Part shown: positions 34,743-45,991 of the stretch, in pieces
Layout of the letters: each line of letters begins with the position of its first letter
Numbering within the stretch: the first letter of the stretch is position 1
DNA from: an uncultured Algibacter sp.
GTDB taxonomy: Bacteria > Bacteroidota > Bacteroidia > Flavobacteriales > Flavobacteriaceae
Reading direction: 5' to 3'
Length of the DNA: 64,000 bases
NCBI RefSeq assembly: GCF_947490405.1
Contig: NZ_CANLGU010000006.1
Span: 217,948-281,947, forward strand
Notes under the pieces: model-generated
What the model was told of the DNA's origin: nothing
The model's input: only the letters and a program-made list of their open reading frames with translations
The model's database searches: none
Translations under genes and position numbers: made by a program

Positions 34743-37655
34743 ATGTCTTTAAACGATTTAAAATCAAAGCTTTCCGGTGATCTATTTCATGATGATTTAA
34801 TAAAATCTATTTATGCTACTGACGCTTCAGTTTATAGAAAACTGCCACTAGCGGTGGCTTATCCAAAAAATGAATCCGATATTAAGTTATTAATTCAATT
34901 TGCAAAAACTAATAAAACCGCTTTAATTCCAAGAACAGCAGGAACATCCTTAGCAGGACAATGTGTTGGTGATGGCATTATAGTTGATGTTTCAAAGTAT
35001 TTTACAAAAATTATAAAACTTGATGAAAAAGCGCAAACGGTTACGGTACAGCCAGGAGTTGTAAGAGATGCATTAAATAATTATTTAAAACCTTTTGGGT
35101 TCTTTTTTAGTCCGAATACCTCCACATCAAATCGTTGTATGATAGGCGGAATGGTAGGTAATAATTCCTCTGGAACAACATCTATTCAATATGGTGTTAC
35201 AAGAGACAAGGTTTTGCAAATGTATACTATTTTAAGCGATGGAACTGAAGTGGTTTTTGGAGGAATAACCTCAGAAGTCTTTCATCAAAAAGTTAATAAG
35301 CATTCATTAGAAGGACAGATTTATAAAACTATTTATAATGAATTAAAATCGGAATCTGTACAACAAGAAATTATTGAAAATTTCCCAAAACCAGAAATTC
35401 ATAGAAGAAACACTGGTTATGCTATTGATGAGCTTATTAAATCTGAAATCTTTAACAAGTCTTCTGAGAAATTTAATATGTGTAAACTACTATCTGGAAG
35501 CGAAGGGACTTTAGCGTTTACAACACAAATTACTCTAAAACTAGATAGGTTACCACCAAAGGAATCCATTTTGGTAGCTGCTCATTTTGAGAGTATAGAA
35601 AACTGCATGAAAGCAGTTCACCCCTTAATGCAACATAATCTTTACACTTGCGAAATGATGGATAAAACCATTTTAGATTGTACAAAGCACAATAAAACGC
35701 AGCAAGAAAATAGACAATTTATAGTTGGTGATCCTCAGGCTATTTTAATGTGCGAGGTAAAGGCTGATACTTTGGAACATGTAAAAGAGTTAGCTAAAAA
35801 TCTTGAAGAAACTATTAAGACATCAGGTTTAAGTTATGCCTATCCAAAACTTTTTGGTGCAGATATACATAAAGCTGTTGAATTGAGAAGTGCAGGTTTA
35901 GGGCTTTTAGGTAATATTATAGGCGACAAAAAATCTGCTGCTTGTATAGAAGATACAGCTGTAGCTTTACCTGATTTGGCAAATTATATTTCTGAGTTTA
36001 CACAGCTCATGAAAAACTATAAACAAGATGCCGTTTATTACGCACATGCAGGAGCTGGAGAAATTCATTTGCGTCCTATTTTAAACTTAAAACAATCAGA
36101 AGATGTTGAGTTATTTAGAAAAATAACAACTGATGTGGCCCATTTAGTTAAGAAGTATAATGGTTCTATGAGTGGGGAACATGGTGATGGTATTGTACGT
36201 TCAGAGTTTATAGAAATGATGATTGGGGAGGCTAATTACAACATTATTAAGCGTATAAAGAAAACTTTTGATTGCGATAATATTTTCAATCCTGGTAAAA
36301 TAGTAGATGCTCTACCAATGGATAAAGCACTACGTTACCAAGAAAATAGGGAAGAACCCAAAATTGCAACGCTTTTAGATTTCTCAAAATCGTTGGGTAT
36401 TTTAAGAGAAGCTGAAAAGTGCAACGGATCTGGTGATTGCAGAAAACTACCCGAATTTGGAGGGACCATGTGTCCAAGTTATAGAGCTACAAAAAATGAA
36501 AAAGACACTACTCGGGCTAGAGCAAATGCTCTGCGAGAGTTTTTAACACATTCTGATAAAGTTAACAGATTTAATCATGATGAATTAAAAGAGGTTTTTA
36601 ATTTGTGTTTAAGTTGTAAAGCCTGTACCAGCGAATGTCCAAGCAGTGTAGATGTAGCGAGTTTAAAAGCTGAATTTCAATATCAATATCAAACAGTTAA
36701 TGGTTTTAAGTTTAAAGATAAATTCTTTGCAAATTCAACAAAATATAATAAAATAGCATCCAGAGTACCTAAATTTTATAATGCGTTATTTCAACATCCA
36801 TTTTCTGGAGGGGTTATAAAAAAAGTTTTAGGAATACACCAAAAACGTAGCCTGCCAAAAATATCTAGATCTTTTACAGGTTTTGATAATTTTTCGAATT
36901 GGATTGATAATAAAAATCCACTCAACCCAATCAAAACGGTTTATTTGTTTGTTGATGAGTTTGTGAATTATTTAGAATCGGAAATTGCTATAGACACTTT
37001 AATCGTACTGGAGGCTCTAAATTATAAGGTTGTTCCTGTTTCTCATTTGGAGAGTAGTCGTTCTTTTTTATCCAAAGGTTTTTTAAATGAGGCAAAGGCT
37101 ATTGCAAACAAAAATGTTTTATTTTTTAAAGACAACGTTTCAGAGAGTACACCTCTTCTAGGAATAGAACCTTCTGCAATATTATCTTTTAAAGACGAAT
37201 ATTTGAAATTGGCAGATGATAAAACTTCCGCGGAAGCGATATCAAAAAACACCTTTTTAATAGAAGAATTTATCCAACAAGAAGTAAAACTAGGAAACAT
37301 AAAACCAGAACAATTCACATCAGAGTCTAAAACCATCAAATTTCATGGGCATTGCCACCAAAAAGCAATGGCAAATCAATTATCAAGTTTTGCAGTATTA
37401 AATTTACCGGTAAACTATAAAGTAACTATCATCCCAAGTGGTTGCTGTGGAATGGCAGGTAGTTTTGGATATGAAAAAGACAAGTATGAAGTAAGCATGC
37501 AAATAGGCGAACAAACACTTTTTCCAGCAATTAGAAAAGCTTCAGCAGAAGTTGTGATTTCTGCAAACGGAACAAGTTGTAGGCATCAAATTAAAGACGG
37601 TACAAACCGTAACGCGAAACATCCTATAAGCATTTTAAAAGATGCTTTAGTCTGA
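34743..37655 (+). CDS. FAD-linked oxidase fused to Fe-S and CCG domains (D-lactate dehydrogenase/YdiJ-like)
   Basis: 970 residues, membrane-free. Order: FAD-binding PCMH domain (PRTAGTSLAGQCVG, GGMVGNNSSGTTS), FAD-oxidase C-terminal domain (YYAHAGAGEIHLRP, SGEHGDGIVRS), two 4Fe-4S motifs (CNGSGDC...CPSYRAT and CLSCKACTSECP), then a CCG domain (HGHCHQKA, PSGCCGMAGSFGY). This order is that of YdiJ and Dld-II type 2-hydroxyacid dehydrogenases, which oxidise D-lactate or D-2-hydroxyglutarate and reduce quinone. The exact substrate is not settled. Its end overlaps the convergent phosphoesterase gene by 9 bp. Confidence 0.92.
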   Translation: MSLNDLKSKLSGDLFHDDLIKSIYATDASVYRKLPLAVAYPKNESDIKLLIQFAKTNKTALIPRTAGTSLAGQCVGDGIIVDVSKYFTKIIKLDEKAQTVTVQPGVVRDALNNYLKPFGFFFSPNTSTSNRCMIGGMVGNNSSGTTSIQYGVTRDKVLQMYTILSDGTEVVFGGITSEVFHQKVNKHSLEGQIYKTIYNELKSESVQQEIIENFPKPEIHRRNTGYAIDELIKSEIFNKSSEKFNMCKLLSGSEGTLAFTTQITLKLDRLPPKESILVAAHFESIENCMKAVHPLMQHNLYTCEMMDKTILDCTKHNKTQQENRQFIVGDPQAILMCEVKADTLEHVKELAKNLEETIKTSGLSYAYPKLFGADIHKAVELRSAGLGLLGNIIGDKKSAACIEDTAVALPDLANYISEFTQLMKNYKQDAVYYAHAGAGEIHLRPILNLKQSEDVELFRKITTDVAHLVKKYNGSMSGEHGDGIVRSEFIEMMIGEANYNIIKRIKKTFDCDNIFNPGKIVDALPMDKALRYQENREEPKIATLLDFSKSLGILREAEKCNGSGDCRKLPEFGGTMCPSYRATKNEKDTTRARANALREFLTHSDKVNRFNHDELKEVFNLCLSCKACTSECPSSVDVASLKAEFQYQYQTVNGFKFKDKFFANSTKYNKIASRVPKFYNALFQHPFSGGVIKKVLGIHQKRSLPKISRSFTGFDNFSNWIDNKNPLNPIKTVYLFVDEFVNYLESEIAIDTLIVLEALNYKVVPVSHLESSRSFLSKGFLNEAKAIANKNVLFFKDNVSESTPLLGIEPSAILSFKDEYLKLADDKTSAEAISKNTFLIEEFIQQEVKLGNIKPEQFTSESKTIKFHGHCHQKAMANQLSSFAVLNLPVNYKVTIIPSGCCGMAGSFGYEKDKYEVSMQIGEQTLFPAIRKASAEVVISANGTSCRHQIKDGTNRNAKHPISILKDALV

Positions 37656-38501
37656 TTTTTTATTTTCAGTATGCTTAATAATAGTGATGGCAGCAATTAA
37701 ATCTTTAACTTCCAATTCATCTTCGTCGTCATCATAAACTACAAAAGGAGCGAGTTTGTCTTTGTTGTAGTTGTAGATTCTCCAACGTTTAAATTGGTAT
37801 TCAAGTGCAGTGAAGTTTTCAACCCAATCTCCAGAATTTAAATAGGTTGTTTTGCCATTTTTATTTTCAAAATATTCCATTTTTGGCTGATGAATATGTC
37901 CACAAATCACATAATCATAATCGTTTTCAATCGCCAATTCTGATATTACCTTTTCAAAATCATTGATATACTTTACGGCGCCTTTTACACTTTTTTTAAT
38001 TTTTTTGGATAATGAATAACGTTCCTTACCACGTTTCTCAGCATACCAGTTTAGTAATCGATTAAAAAGAATAAGCAAGTCGTAGCCATAGCCGCCAAGT
38101 TTTGCTAACCATTTGGCATTTTGTATTGAAATATCAAAAACATCCCCATGAAAAATCCAAGCCTTTTTACCATCTAATTCTATAACAGCTTTATCTACAA
38201 TAGAAATATTACCAATAGTAGTGTCACTAAACTTTCTTAGCATTTCATCATGATTACCAGTAATATATATTACTTCAACACCATTGGATGCCATGGTCAT
38301 AATTTTCTTAATAACCTTTAAATGCGATTTAGGAAAGTATCGTTTACTAAACTGCCATATATCAATAATATCGCCATTAAGTATAAGTTTCTTAGGCTCA
38401 ATACTATTCAAATAAGTTAGTAAATGTTTTGCATGACATCCGTAGGTTCCTAAATGAACATCAGAAATAACCGCAACTTCAATTTTTCTTTTTATTTTCA
38501 A
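37647..38501 (-). CDS. Metallophosphoesterase, UDP-2,3-diacylglucosamine pyrophosphatase-like (LpxH family)
   Basis: 284 residues with the calcineurin-like metal motifs in order: SDVHLGT, NGDIIDIW, TGNHDEM, FHGDVFD, and CGHIHQP. Size and motif spacing fit the LpxH-like group that hydrolyses UDP-2,3-diacyl-GlcN to lipid X in lipid A synthesis. An LpxL-like acyltransferase gene is 1.4 kb away, in keeping with a lipid A role. Paralogues with other substrates exist, so this is probable only. Confidence 0.82.
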   Translation of the reverse strand: MKIKRKIEVAVISDVHLGTYGCHAKHLLTYLNSIEPKKLILNGDIIDIWQFSKRYFPKSHLKVIKKIMTMASNGVEVIYITGNHDEMLRKFSDTTIGNISIVDKAVIELDGKKAWIFHGDVFDISIQNAKWLAKLGGYGYDLLILFNRLLNWYAEKRGKERYSLSKKIKKSVKGAVKYINDFEKVISELAIENDYDYVICGHIHQPKMEYFENKNGKTTYLNSGDWVENFTALEYQFKRWRIYNYNKDKLAPFVVYDDDEDELEVKDLIAAITIIKHTENKKSD

Positions 38502-38686
38502 TTCTAGCCTAATATTAACAGTACAAATAATAAGTTTTAGTATAACTTAATCATTATGTAATAATTAACTATGTATCAGTATATTGTTAATTAATTGTTA
38601 CGCGTAGCAAAAGTTTATGGCTTTATCTTAAAGATTGATTTCTTATTTAAGCGTATTAGCATTATTTTAGCAAAAAATTTTAGGCT

Positions 38687-39748
38687 ATGGCTGGTAATTC
38701 CTTCGGAAAACTATTTAATTTAACAACTTATGGAGAATCTCACGGACCTGCTTTAGGTGGTGTAATAGATGGTTGTCCATCTGGGATAACCTTAGATTTG
38801 AATAAAATTCAAAACGAATTAGATAGAAGAAAACCTGGTCAGTCAGCTATTGTTACACAGCGTAAAGAACCAGATACTGTAAAGTTTTATTCAGGAATTT
38901 TTGAGGGTGTTACAACAGGAACTTCCATAGGTTTTGTTATAGAAAACACCAATCAAAAATCTCATGACTACTCGCATATAAAAGATAGTTATAGGCCTAG
39001 TCATGCAGATTATACTTATGATAAGAAGTACGGTGTTAGAGATTACAGAGGTGGAGGAAGAAGTTCTGCAAGAGAAACGGCATGTCGTGTTGTAGCAGGA
39101 GCCATTGCAAAACAGCTGTTAAAAGGTATTGAGATTACTGCTTACGTTTCTGGTGTTGGCACCATGAAGCTGGATAAACCATATACAGATATAGACCTTA
39201 CAAAAGTAGAAACCAACATTGTGCGTTGTCCAGATCAAGATATGGCCTCAAAAATGGAACAATACATTAAAGAGGTTAGGAGTAAAGGCGACACTGTTGG
39301 CGGTATAGTGTCATGTGTTATCAAAAATGTACCTGTAGGTTTAGGAGAGCCTGTCTTTGATAAATTACATGCAGAATTAGGTAAAGCCATGTTATCCATA
39401 AACGCTGTTAAAGGCTTTGAGTATGGCAGTGGTTTCCATGGAAGTACCATGTATGGTAGCGATCATAACGATGCGTTTAATAACGATGGGTCTACTAAAA
39501 CCAATCATTCTGGAGGTATTCAAGGTGGAATAAGTAACGGTATGGATATTTATTTTAATGTGGCGTTTAAACCTGTAGCAACTTTAATCCAGAAATACGA
39601 AACTATCGATAAAGCAGGTAATACAGTAGAAATGCAAGGTAAAGGACGTCACGACCCATGTGTTGTACCTCGCGCAGTACCAATTGTAGAAGCTATGGCA
39701 GCCTTAGTTTTAGCAGATTTTCATTTAATTAATAAGCTCTATAAGTAA
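38687..39748 (+). CDS. aroC: Chorismate synthase
   Basis: 353 residues. Family motifs [18 protein letters not shown] near the N-terminus, [18 protein letters not shown] in the centre, and [20 protein letters not shown] at the C-terminus are all intact. It converts EPSP to chorismate with reduced FMN, last step of the shikimate pathway. It stands alone, 185 bp from the divergent phosphoesterase gene. Confidence 0.97.
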   Translation: MAGNSFGKLFNLTTYGESHGPALGGVIDGCPSGITLDLNKIQNELDRRKPGQSAIVTQRKEPDTVKFYSGIFEGVTTGTSIGFVIENTNQKSHDYSHIKDSYRPSHADYTYDKKYGVRDYRGGGRSSARETACRVVAGAIAKQLLKGIEITAYVSGVGTMKLDKPYTDIDLTKVETNIVRCPDQDMASKMEQYIKEVRSKGDTVGGIVSCVIKNVPVGLGEPVFDKLHAELGKAMLSINAVKGFEYGSGFHGSTMYGSDHNDAFNNDGSTKTNHSGGIQGGISNGMDIYFNVAFKPVATLIQKYETIDKAGNTVEMQGKGRHDPCVVPRAVPIVEAMAALVLADFHLINKLYK

Positions 39749-39794
39749 TTTTTTAGAAGCTATTTCCCGCTTTCCGCTATATCTTTTTAAAATT

Positions 39795-39830
39795 ACGTCA
39801 TTACGAGGAGTATGCGACGTGGTAATCTGT
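39795..39830 (+). repeat. Intergenic repeat, family 2 (CGTCATTnCGAGG-type)
   Basis: ACGTC (39795-39799) is complementary to GACGT (39816-39820), and ATTAC (39800-39804) to GTAAT (39822-39826). The two pairs interleave. The string resembles the dispersed cgtcattgcgagg...gcaatct element of many bacterial genomes (from memory). A 10-bp match to its right part (GGTAATCTGT) recurs at 49395-49404. It lies after aroC in an 182-bp gap; just upstream, 39764-39790 may be another degraded repeat fragment. Confidence 0.5.
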
Positions 39831-39930
39831 TAATTAACAGTTTAAAATCAAAAAATATTGTTTCTTAAGTTTTAAAAAGGATGCCGCTTCAATCGGGGCT
39901 AAGTCATCTGCCAAGGTGTTGCATTTAAAA

Positions 39931-40812
39931 CTACAGGGGTTTCTTGCCTTTATGCTTCCAGCGTTTATGTGTCCAGAAATAATATTCAGGAGCTTCATGT
40001 ATTTGCTCTTCAACACGATTTAAGTACAAATCTGTAAGTTTAAAATCAGGATAGTTTTGGCAATCTCTAATAATATCAGTAAAAGTAGCCTCATAATAAC
40101 CCCGTTTCACCTTTTTAACTTTTAAAAAAAGCGTTACCATATCCAGACGCTTTGCAAGTACCTCTGCACCAACATGTACAGGTACTTCTTTTCCCATAAA
40201 ATACTGCCAATGGATAGCTTTTTTGAGTTTTGGAGACTGATCAAAAACAAAACCATTAAGCGTTAATTCGTTATTCTTTTTAGCTTTTATAAGGGTTGGA
40301 AATGTATCTTTAGTAGTAATTAAGTAACTATTATATTTAGCACGAATACGTTTTACAAGCGCATCAAAATACTTATTACTAAGTCGCTTGTAAACGGCAT
40401 AACCTTTATGTTTTATATGGGTTTGTAAGATAAAAATCCATTCCCAACTCGCATAATGTCCCATAAATAAAATAATACTTCGTTGCTCTTTTTCTAGTTG
40501 ATGGATTTCATCAAGGTTAGTAAATATGTAACGTTTTTGCATTTCAGCTTCAGAAATAGTAATAGATTTTATGGCTTCAAACATCATATCACATAAATGA
40601 TGATAAAAACCTTTTCTTATGGCTAAAATTTCTTTCTTAGATTTACCGGGGAGTGCTAACTTTAAATTATCTAAAACAACTTTTTTTCTGTAGCCAATAA
40701 TGTAATAAACCAATACATAAAAACCATCAGATAACGCATACAACAACCTAAAAGGTAAAATGGAAATTATCCATAAAAGTGGATAAACCAGAATATAAGC
40801 TAGAAATTGCAT
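39931..40812 (-). CDS. Lipid A biosynthesis acyltransferase (LpxL/HtrB-like)
   Basis: 293 residues. An N-terminal membrane segment (LAYILVYPLLWIISILPF) is followed by the acyltransferase domain. The catalytic HxxxxE motif is H119-YASW-E124 in FMGHYASWEWIF. The family adds secondary acyl chains to Kdo-lipid A at the inner membrane. The C-terminus is Lys/His-rich (HKRWKHKGKK). A TATATTTG box on its own strand stands about 25 bp upstream. Confidence 0.9.
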   Translation of the reverse strand: MQFLAYILVYPLLWIISILPFRLLYALSDGFYVLVYYIIGYRKKVVLDNLKLALPGKSKKEILAIRKGFYHHLCDMMFEAIKSITISEAEMQKRYIFTNLDEIHQLEKEQRSIILFMGHYASWEWIFILQTHIKHKGYAVYKRLSNKYFDALVKRIRAKYNSYLITTKDTFPTLIKAKKNNELTLNGFVFDQSPKLKKAIHWQYFMGKEVPVHVGAEVLAKRLDMVTLFLKVKKVKRGYYEATFTDIIRDCQNYPDFKLTDLYLNRVEEQIHEAPEYYFWTHKRWKHKGKKPL

Positions 40813-40836
40813 GAATAAGTTTTAGATTTGCAAAAG

Positions 40837-40844
40837 CAAATATA
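40837..40844 (-). promoter_or_regulatory. -7 box for the lipid A acyltransferase gene
   Basis: On the minus strand TATATTTG followed by C, a full TAnnTTTG match, 25 bp before the ATG. It overlaps a small hairpin (ATTTGC at 40826-40831 with GCAAAT at 40836-40841). Confidence 0.5.
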
Positions 40845-41035
40845 TGTATACCATTTGTTATTTGAATTTAGATTTAAGAAAATGATAATTTTTTTCTTTA
40901 TATGAAGCAGAAAATATAGCATAGCATCGCCTCCGGTTTCTTTTTACGCTAAAATAGAAAGTAAAAAAGAGCGTTTTATTTATGTGAATTCAATTGATAA
41001 ATGGTGTCTTAATTAAAAACAAACGTTTATAATAC

Positions 41036-41686
41036 ATGGGCAAATTAGATCTAGTAACCATTATAATAATTGGGGCAAACGTATTAATCTCTTATAAGGG
41101 ATTTAGTGATTATAGTTTTTTTGAGAAGTACAAATTTAATGTTGGAGGTGTAAAACGTGGAGAACAATTTAGAATGTTGAGCTCAGGTTTTTTACATGCA
41201 GATACTCAGCACCTTTTATTTAATATGCTTACCCTTTATTTTTTTGCAGATGTTGTTATAAGTTTACTTAGCCCTATTCAATTTCTTATCGTATATTTTG
41301 GTAGTCTTATATTTGGAAGTTTGTTAGCACTCTATTTTCATAAAAATGAGTACCACTATAGTGCTGTAGGAGCCAGTGGCGCTGTGAGTGGTATTATTTA
41401 TTCAGCAATTTTGCTACAACCAGGAATGAGTCTTTATATGTTTTTTATACCAATTCCAATTCCAGCATACATCTTTGGTATTGGGTATTTATTATATTCA
41501 ATTTATGGTATGAAAAATAGAATTGGTAATATTGGGCATGATGCACACTTTGGAGGTGCAGTTGGCGGATATTTAATCACTTTATTATTATCACCTTGGT
41601 TGTTTGAAACCAATTTACTCATGATAGTTTTATTAGCTATTCCAATACTTATTTTATTTGCTTTAAAGAAAATGGGGAAGATATAA
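41036..41686 (+). CDS. Rhomboid family intramembrane serine protease
   Basis: 216 residues with six membrane helices. The catalytic dyad is visible: Ser114 in GASGAVSG and His171 in AHFGGAVGG. The helix-2 FLHADTQHLLFNM with His and Asn that stabilise the oxyanion is intact. Rhomboids cleave membrane proteins within or next to a helix. The substrate is unknown. It stands alone, with 223 bp of AT-rich upstream sequence containing one imperfect hairpin but no clear promoter. Confidence 0.93.
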   Translation: MGKLDLVTIIIIGANVLISYKGFSDYSFFEKYKFNVGGVKRGEQFRMLSSGFLHADTQHLLFNMLTLYFFADVVISLLSPIQFLIVYFGSLIFGSLLALYFHKNEYHYSAVGASGAVSGIIYSAILLQPGMSLYMFFIPIPIPAYIFGIGYLLYSIYGMKNRIGNIGHDAHFGGAVGGYLITLLLSPWLFETNLLMIVLLAIPILILFALKKMGKI

Positions 41687-41864
41687 GTTTTGAATTTTTA
41701 AGATTTGAAATATATAATCATGTATGGCATAACTATTGAATTTATAGTCATACTGTATATTGGTTAAATCTTAAATTTCTTATATTCAGTATTTTAACAC
41801 GTTTAATATAAAAGATAAAAAATGATCAATTTTGTTTTAATGACAGATTGACCTAAATATATTT

Positions 41865-44315
41865 ATGAAGAAATCTAAATTCAGTACCCTTGACAGTTTG
41901 TCACTTCAGGAATTTGATGAAAACTCAGAGTTAATTCCTTTAATGACACCAGAGGATGAAGAAGCAATTAATAATGAAGAATTACCAGAGACCTTACCTA
42001 TTCTTTCTTTGAGGAATACGGTGCTATTTCCAGGAGTAGTTATACCAATAACAGCAGGTAGAGATGCATCAATTAAACTTATTAATGATGCTAATAAGGG
42101 CGGAAAAGTAGTTGGAGTTGTTGCTCAAAAAGATGAAGAGGTAGAGAAACCAACTGCAAAAGACATTCACGAAACTGGTACGGTTGCTAGAATTCTACGC
42201 GTTTTAAAAATGCCTGATGGCAATGTTACTGTAATTATACAGGGAAAAAAGCGTTTTAGAGTAGCAGAGGTACTCACAGAAGAACCTTATATGAATGCTA
42301 CCATTCGTGATATTACTGAGGCAAAACCTGCTCAAAAAAATAAAGAATTTTCAGCAATCATTGACTCAATTAAAGATTTAGCTTTAGAAATTATAAAGGA
42401 GAGTCCTAATATTCCAAGTGAAGCGTCTTTTGCTATAAAAAATATTGAAAGTAATTCGTTTTTAGTCAATTTTGTATCGTCTAATATGAATCTTTCTGTT
42501 GCTGAAAAGCAAGAACTTCTTGAGATTAATGATCTTAAGAAACGCGCACTTGCAACGTTAAAGTACATGAATGTTGAGTTTCAAAAATTAGAGCTTAAGA
42601 ATGATATTCAGTCTAAAGTTCAAATGGATATGAGTCAACAGCAACGTGAGTATTTCTTGCATCAACAAATGAAAACCATTCAAGAAGAGCTTGGTGGAGT
42701 GAGTCATGATGGTGAAATTGAAGAGATGCGCATTAAGGCCAAGGATAAGCTTTGGGACGAAAAAGTTGCAAAACATTTCGAGAAAGAAATTGCAAAAATG
42801 CAACGTATGAACCCGCAGGTTGCGGAATATTCTATTCAAAGAAATTACCTTGAATTATTTTTAGATTTACCATGGAACGAATTTAGTAATGATAAATTCG
42901 ACTTAAAACGTGCTATGAAAATTCTAGATAGAGACCATTTTGGTTTAGAAGATGTTAAAAGAAGAATTATAGAGTATTTAGCAGTTTTAAAACTTCGAAA
43001 TGATATGAAATCGCCTATTTTATGTCTTTATGGACCTCCTGGAGTTGGTAAAACATCATTAGGTAAATCAATAGCTGAAGCATTAGGGCGCGAGTATGTA
43101 CGTATTTCTTTAGGGGGTTTAAGAGATGAAGCTGAAATTCGTGGACATAGAAAAACATACATAGGTGCTATGCCGGGGCGTATTATTCAAAGCTTGAAAA
43201 AAGCGGGGACATCAAACCCTGTTTTTGTTTTAGATGAAATTGATAAGTTATCAAATTCGCATCAAGGTGATCCTTCATCTGCCATGTTAGAGGTTTTAGA
43301 TCCAGAACAAAACAATGAGTTTTACGACAACTTTTTAGAAATGGGTTACGATCTTTCCAAGGTGATGTTTATTGCTACATCTAATAGTTTGTCTACTATT
43401 CAACCGGCATTGAGAGATAGAATGGAAATTATCAATGTTACCGGCTATACCATAGAAGAAAAGGTAGAAATTGCTAAACGCCATTTACTCCCAAAACAAT
43501 TAAAAGAGCATGGTTTAACTGATAAACATTTAAAAATTGGGAAACCGCAATTAGAAAAAATAGTTGAAGGTTATACACGTGAATCTGGAGTTCGTGGTTT
43601 GGAAAAACAAGTAGCAAAAATGGTGCGTTATGCAGCTAAAAATATTGCTATGGAAGAAGATTATAATATTAAAGTTTCCAACGAAGATATTACTGAAGTA
43701 TTAGGTGGTCCAAAATTAGAGCGTGATAAATATGAAAATAATAATGTAGCAGGAGTTGTTACAGGTTTAGCATGGACTCGTGTAGGTGGAGATATTTTGT
43801 TTATCGAATCAATTCTTTCAAAAGGTAAAGGAACAATGACCATTACAGGGAACCTTGGAAAGGTTATGAAAGAGTCTGCCACTATTGCCATGGAATACAT
43901 AAAATCTAATGCCGATAAATTTGGAATAGACACTACTGTTTTTGATAAATATAACGTTCATATACACGTGCCAGAAGGTGCTACGCCTAAAGATGGACCA
44001 AGTGCGGGTGTTACAATGTTAACCTCTTTGGTTTCACTTTTCACTCAGAAAAAAGTTAAGAAGAGTTTAGCGATGACAGGCGAAATTACACTCCGAGGAA
44101 AAGTATTGCCAGTAGGTGGTATTAAAGAAAAAATTCTTGCAGCAAAACGTGCTAGAATTAAAGAAGTTTTACTGTGCGAAGATAATAGAAGAGACATCGA
44201 GGAAATAAAACCTGAATACCTTAAAGGTTTAACATTTCACTATGTGTCGGATATGAGCGATGTTATAGACATTGCCATAACAAATCAAAAAGTTAAGAAT
44301 GCAAAAAAAATATAA
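41865..44315 (+). CDS. lon: ATP-dependent protease La (Lon)
   Basis: 816 residues. N-terminal LON substrate-binding domain ([20 protein letters not shown]), AAA+ module with Walker [10 protein letters not shown] near residue 390 and Walker [10 protein letters not shown], and the protease domain with catalytic Ser713 in DGPSAG and Lys756 in GGIKEK. It degrades misfolded and regulatory proteins in the cytoplasm. No heat-shock operator is evident in the 178 bp upstream. The LysM gene overlaps its last 17 bp. Confidence 0.97.
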   Translation: MKKSKFSTLDSLSLQEFDENSELIPLMTPEDEEAINNEELPETLPILSLRNTVLFPGVVIPITAGRDASIKLINDANKGGKVVGVVAQKDEEVEKPTAKDIHETGTVARILRVLKMPDGNVTVIIQGKKRFRVAEVLTEEPYMNATIRDITEAKPAQKNKEFSAIIDSIKDLALEIIKESPNIPSEASFAIKNIESNSFLVNFVSSNMNLSVAEKQELLEINDLKKRALATLKYMNVEFQKLELKNDIQSKVQMDMSQQQREYFLHQQMKTIQEELGGVSHDGEIEEMRIKAKDKLWDEKVAKHFEKEIAKMQRMNPQVAEYSIQRNYLELFLDLPWNEFSNDKFDLKRAMKILDRDHFGLEDVKRRIIEYLAVLKLRNDMKSPILCLYGPPGVGKTSLGKSIAEALGREYVRISLGGLRDEAEIRGHRKTYIGAMPGRIIQSLKKAGTSNPVFVLDEIDKLSNSHQGDPSSAMLEVLDPEQNNEFYDNFLEMGYDLSKVMFIATSNSLSTIQPALRDRMEIINVTGYTIEEKVEIAKRHLLPKQLKEHGLTDKHLKIGKPQLEKIVEGYTRESGVRGLEKQVAKMVRYAAKNIAMEEDYNIKVSNEDITEVLGGPKLERDKYENNNVAGVVTGLAWTRVGGDILFIESILSKGKGTMTITGNLGKVMKESATIAMEYIKSNADKFGIDTTVFDKYNVHIHVPEGATPKDGPSAGVTMLTSLVSLFTQKKVKKSLAMTGEITLRGKVLPVGGIKEKILAAKRARIKEVLLCEDNRRDIEEIKPEYLKGLTFHYVSDMSDVIDIAITNQKVKNAKKI

Positions 44316-44826
44316 AAATTTAGTACTGATAGTTACTATTCTTGTATGTGGCTTTAATTTACAGGCGCAAGCTAGAATTGCATATAAAGATGTTCTCTTA
44401 AATGGTAAGCCAGCAAGATTAAATTTAAAAACAGGTGAATTTATTTTTACTGATTCAAAAGGTACTGATTCTATAGTAAAAGCTAAAAGACCTGATGAAG
44501 ACAACTCTTTAGACCGATTAAACTATCATATCGTTAAATCAGGGGAAAAATTATTAGATATATCAGAACAATACGGTTTGAGTTTAAAAGAAATTAAAGA
44601 TGCTAATAATTTAAAAACAACTTTGGTTAGTGTGGGGCAGAAACTTCGTGTTAGAAACTTTGAAGAATTACAGGAAGAGAAAACCAAAGATATCTGGATA
44701 GTATCTAAAGGACAAACACTTTATTTAATTTCAAGAAAAACGGGGGTAAGTATTAAAACAATTAAGCAATTAAACGGCTTGAAAAATAATACGCTTGCTA
44801 TTGGTCAAAAGTTATATTTAAAATAG
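44299..44826 (+). CDS. Secreted LysM peptidoglycan-binding protein
   Basis: 175 residues. Signal peptide [19 protein letters not shown], a short N-terminal beta region, then two LysM domains ([20 protein letters not shown] and [18 protein letters not shown]). No catalytic domain follows, so it probably tethers or localises something to the cell wall. It starts inside the 3' end of lon (17 bp overlap), which suggests translational coupling to the protease. Confidence 0.85.
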   Translation: MQKKYKNLVLIVTILVCGFNLQAQARIAYKDVLLNGKPARLNLKTGEFIFTDSKGTDSIVKAKRPDEDNSLDRLNYHIVKSGEKLLDISEQYGLSLKEIKDANNLKTTLVSVGQKLRVRNFEELQEEKTKDIWIVSKGQTLYLISRKTGVSIKTIKQLNGLKNNTLAIGQKLYLK

Positions 44827-44900
44827 AAATATATGCTTTAAAAAAATAAATAATGCATAGCACCGTTCTAGTATAGATTTAGTTACTTTGCGCCGTAAAT

Positions 44901-45920
44901 ATGCTAAGAAAAATTATTACGTTTTTTTGTCTAACCATGTCTTTTCTCTCTTTGGCGCAAGTAGGAGGGGAAACCACTTATCGATTTCTTAATTTAGTTG
45001 CATCACCTCGTCAAGCTGCATTAGGAGGTAAAGTCTTAACAAATGTTGATTACGATGTAACTCAAGCTATTTTTAACCCAGCAACCATTAATGTTGAAAT
45101 GGATAATCAATTAGCTTTGAATTATACCAGTTATCTTGGTGGTATTGGATATGGGACAGCCGCTTATGCATATACTATAGATAGGCGAACACAAACATTT
45201 CACGCTGGTATTACATATATCAATTATGGTGATTTTGATGGTTACGATGAAGCAGGAAACTCAACGGGGGCTTTTACTGGTAACGAAACTGCATTGTCTT
45301 TCGGGTATGCTACACAGGTAGGTTACTCTGATTTTTACTTTGGTGGTAACGTAAAACTAATAACATCCACATTAGAGCAATATAGTTCTCTTGGAGCAGC
45401 TGTTGACTTAGGACTCATTTATATTAATGAAGATTTAGATTTTAATGCAGCTTTGGTAGTTAGAAATTTAGGATCACAAATTACCACTTATGCTGATTTA
45501 AATGAAAGATTACCTTTTGAGGTGGCATTTGGAATGTCGCAACGTTTAGAGAATGTTCCCATTCGTTGGCATGTGACTTTAGAAAATTTACAACAATGGC
45601 CTATTTCTACACCAAACCCAGCAAGAGCAATAAGCGACTTGTCTGGTAATCAATCTTCGGAAAAAGTGGGTTTTCTTGGGCAAGTTATAAGGCACACTAT
45701 TTTAGGTGCTGAAATTTTTCCAGAAGGTGGATTTAATATTCGCTTAGGGTATAACTTTCGAAGGGGTGAAGAACTAAGAATAATTGATCAAAGAAATTTC
45801 TCAGGTTTATCTGCAGGTATTTCTATTAAAATGAATAAAATGCGCTTTAGCTATACCCATGCAAAATATACAAGTGCAGCAAATTCAAACTTTTTTGGAC
45901 TACAAATTGATTTACAATAA
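44901..45920 (+). CDS. porQ: Type IX secretion system protein PorQ
   Basis: 339 residues. Signal peptide IITFFCLTMSFLSLAQ, then the PorQ hallmark YRFLNLVASPRQAALGG and AIFNPATIN of the PorV-like barrel family. PorQ is an outer-membrane part of the T9SS attachment complex that releases or anchors cargo. A TAnTTTG-like box (TACTTTG, 44884-44890) ends only 11 bp before the ATG, so the mRNA could be nearly leaderless. cmk follows after 71 bp. Confidence 0.92.
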   Translation: MLRKIITFFCLTMSFLSLAQVGGETTYRFLNLVASPRQAALGGKVLTNVDYDVTQAIFNPATINVEMDNQLALNYTSYLGGIGYGTAAYAYTIDRRTQTFHAGITYINYGDFDGYDEAGNSTGAFTGNETALSFGYATQVGYSDFYFGGNVKLITSTLEQYSSLGAAVDLGLIYINEDLDFNAALVVRNLGSQITTYADLNERLPFEVAFGMSQRLENVPIRWHVTLENLQQWPISTPNPARAISDLSGNQSSEKVGFLGQVIRHTILGAEIFPEGGFNIRLGYNFRRGEELRIIDQRNFSGLSAGISIKMNKMRFSYTHAKYTSAANSNFFGLQIDLQ

Positions 45921-45991
45921 AGAGCGTATTTAGAATTGTATGCTTTCAACTTTACAACACTTTAAGTACTTTAGCTTCTTTAAACTTGAAA

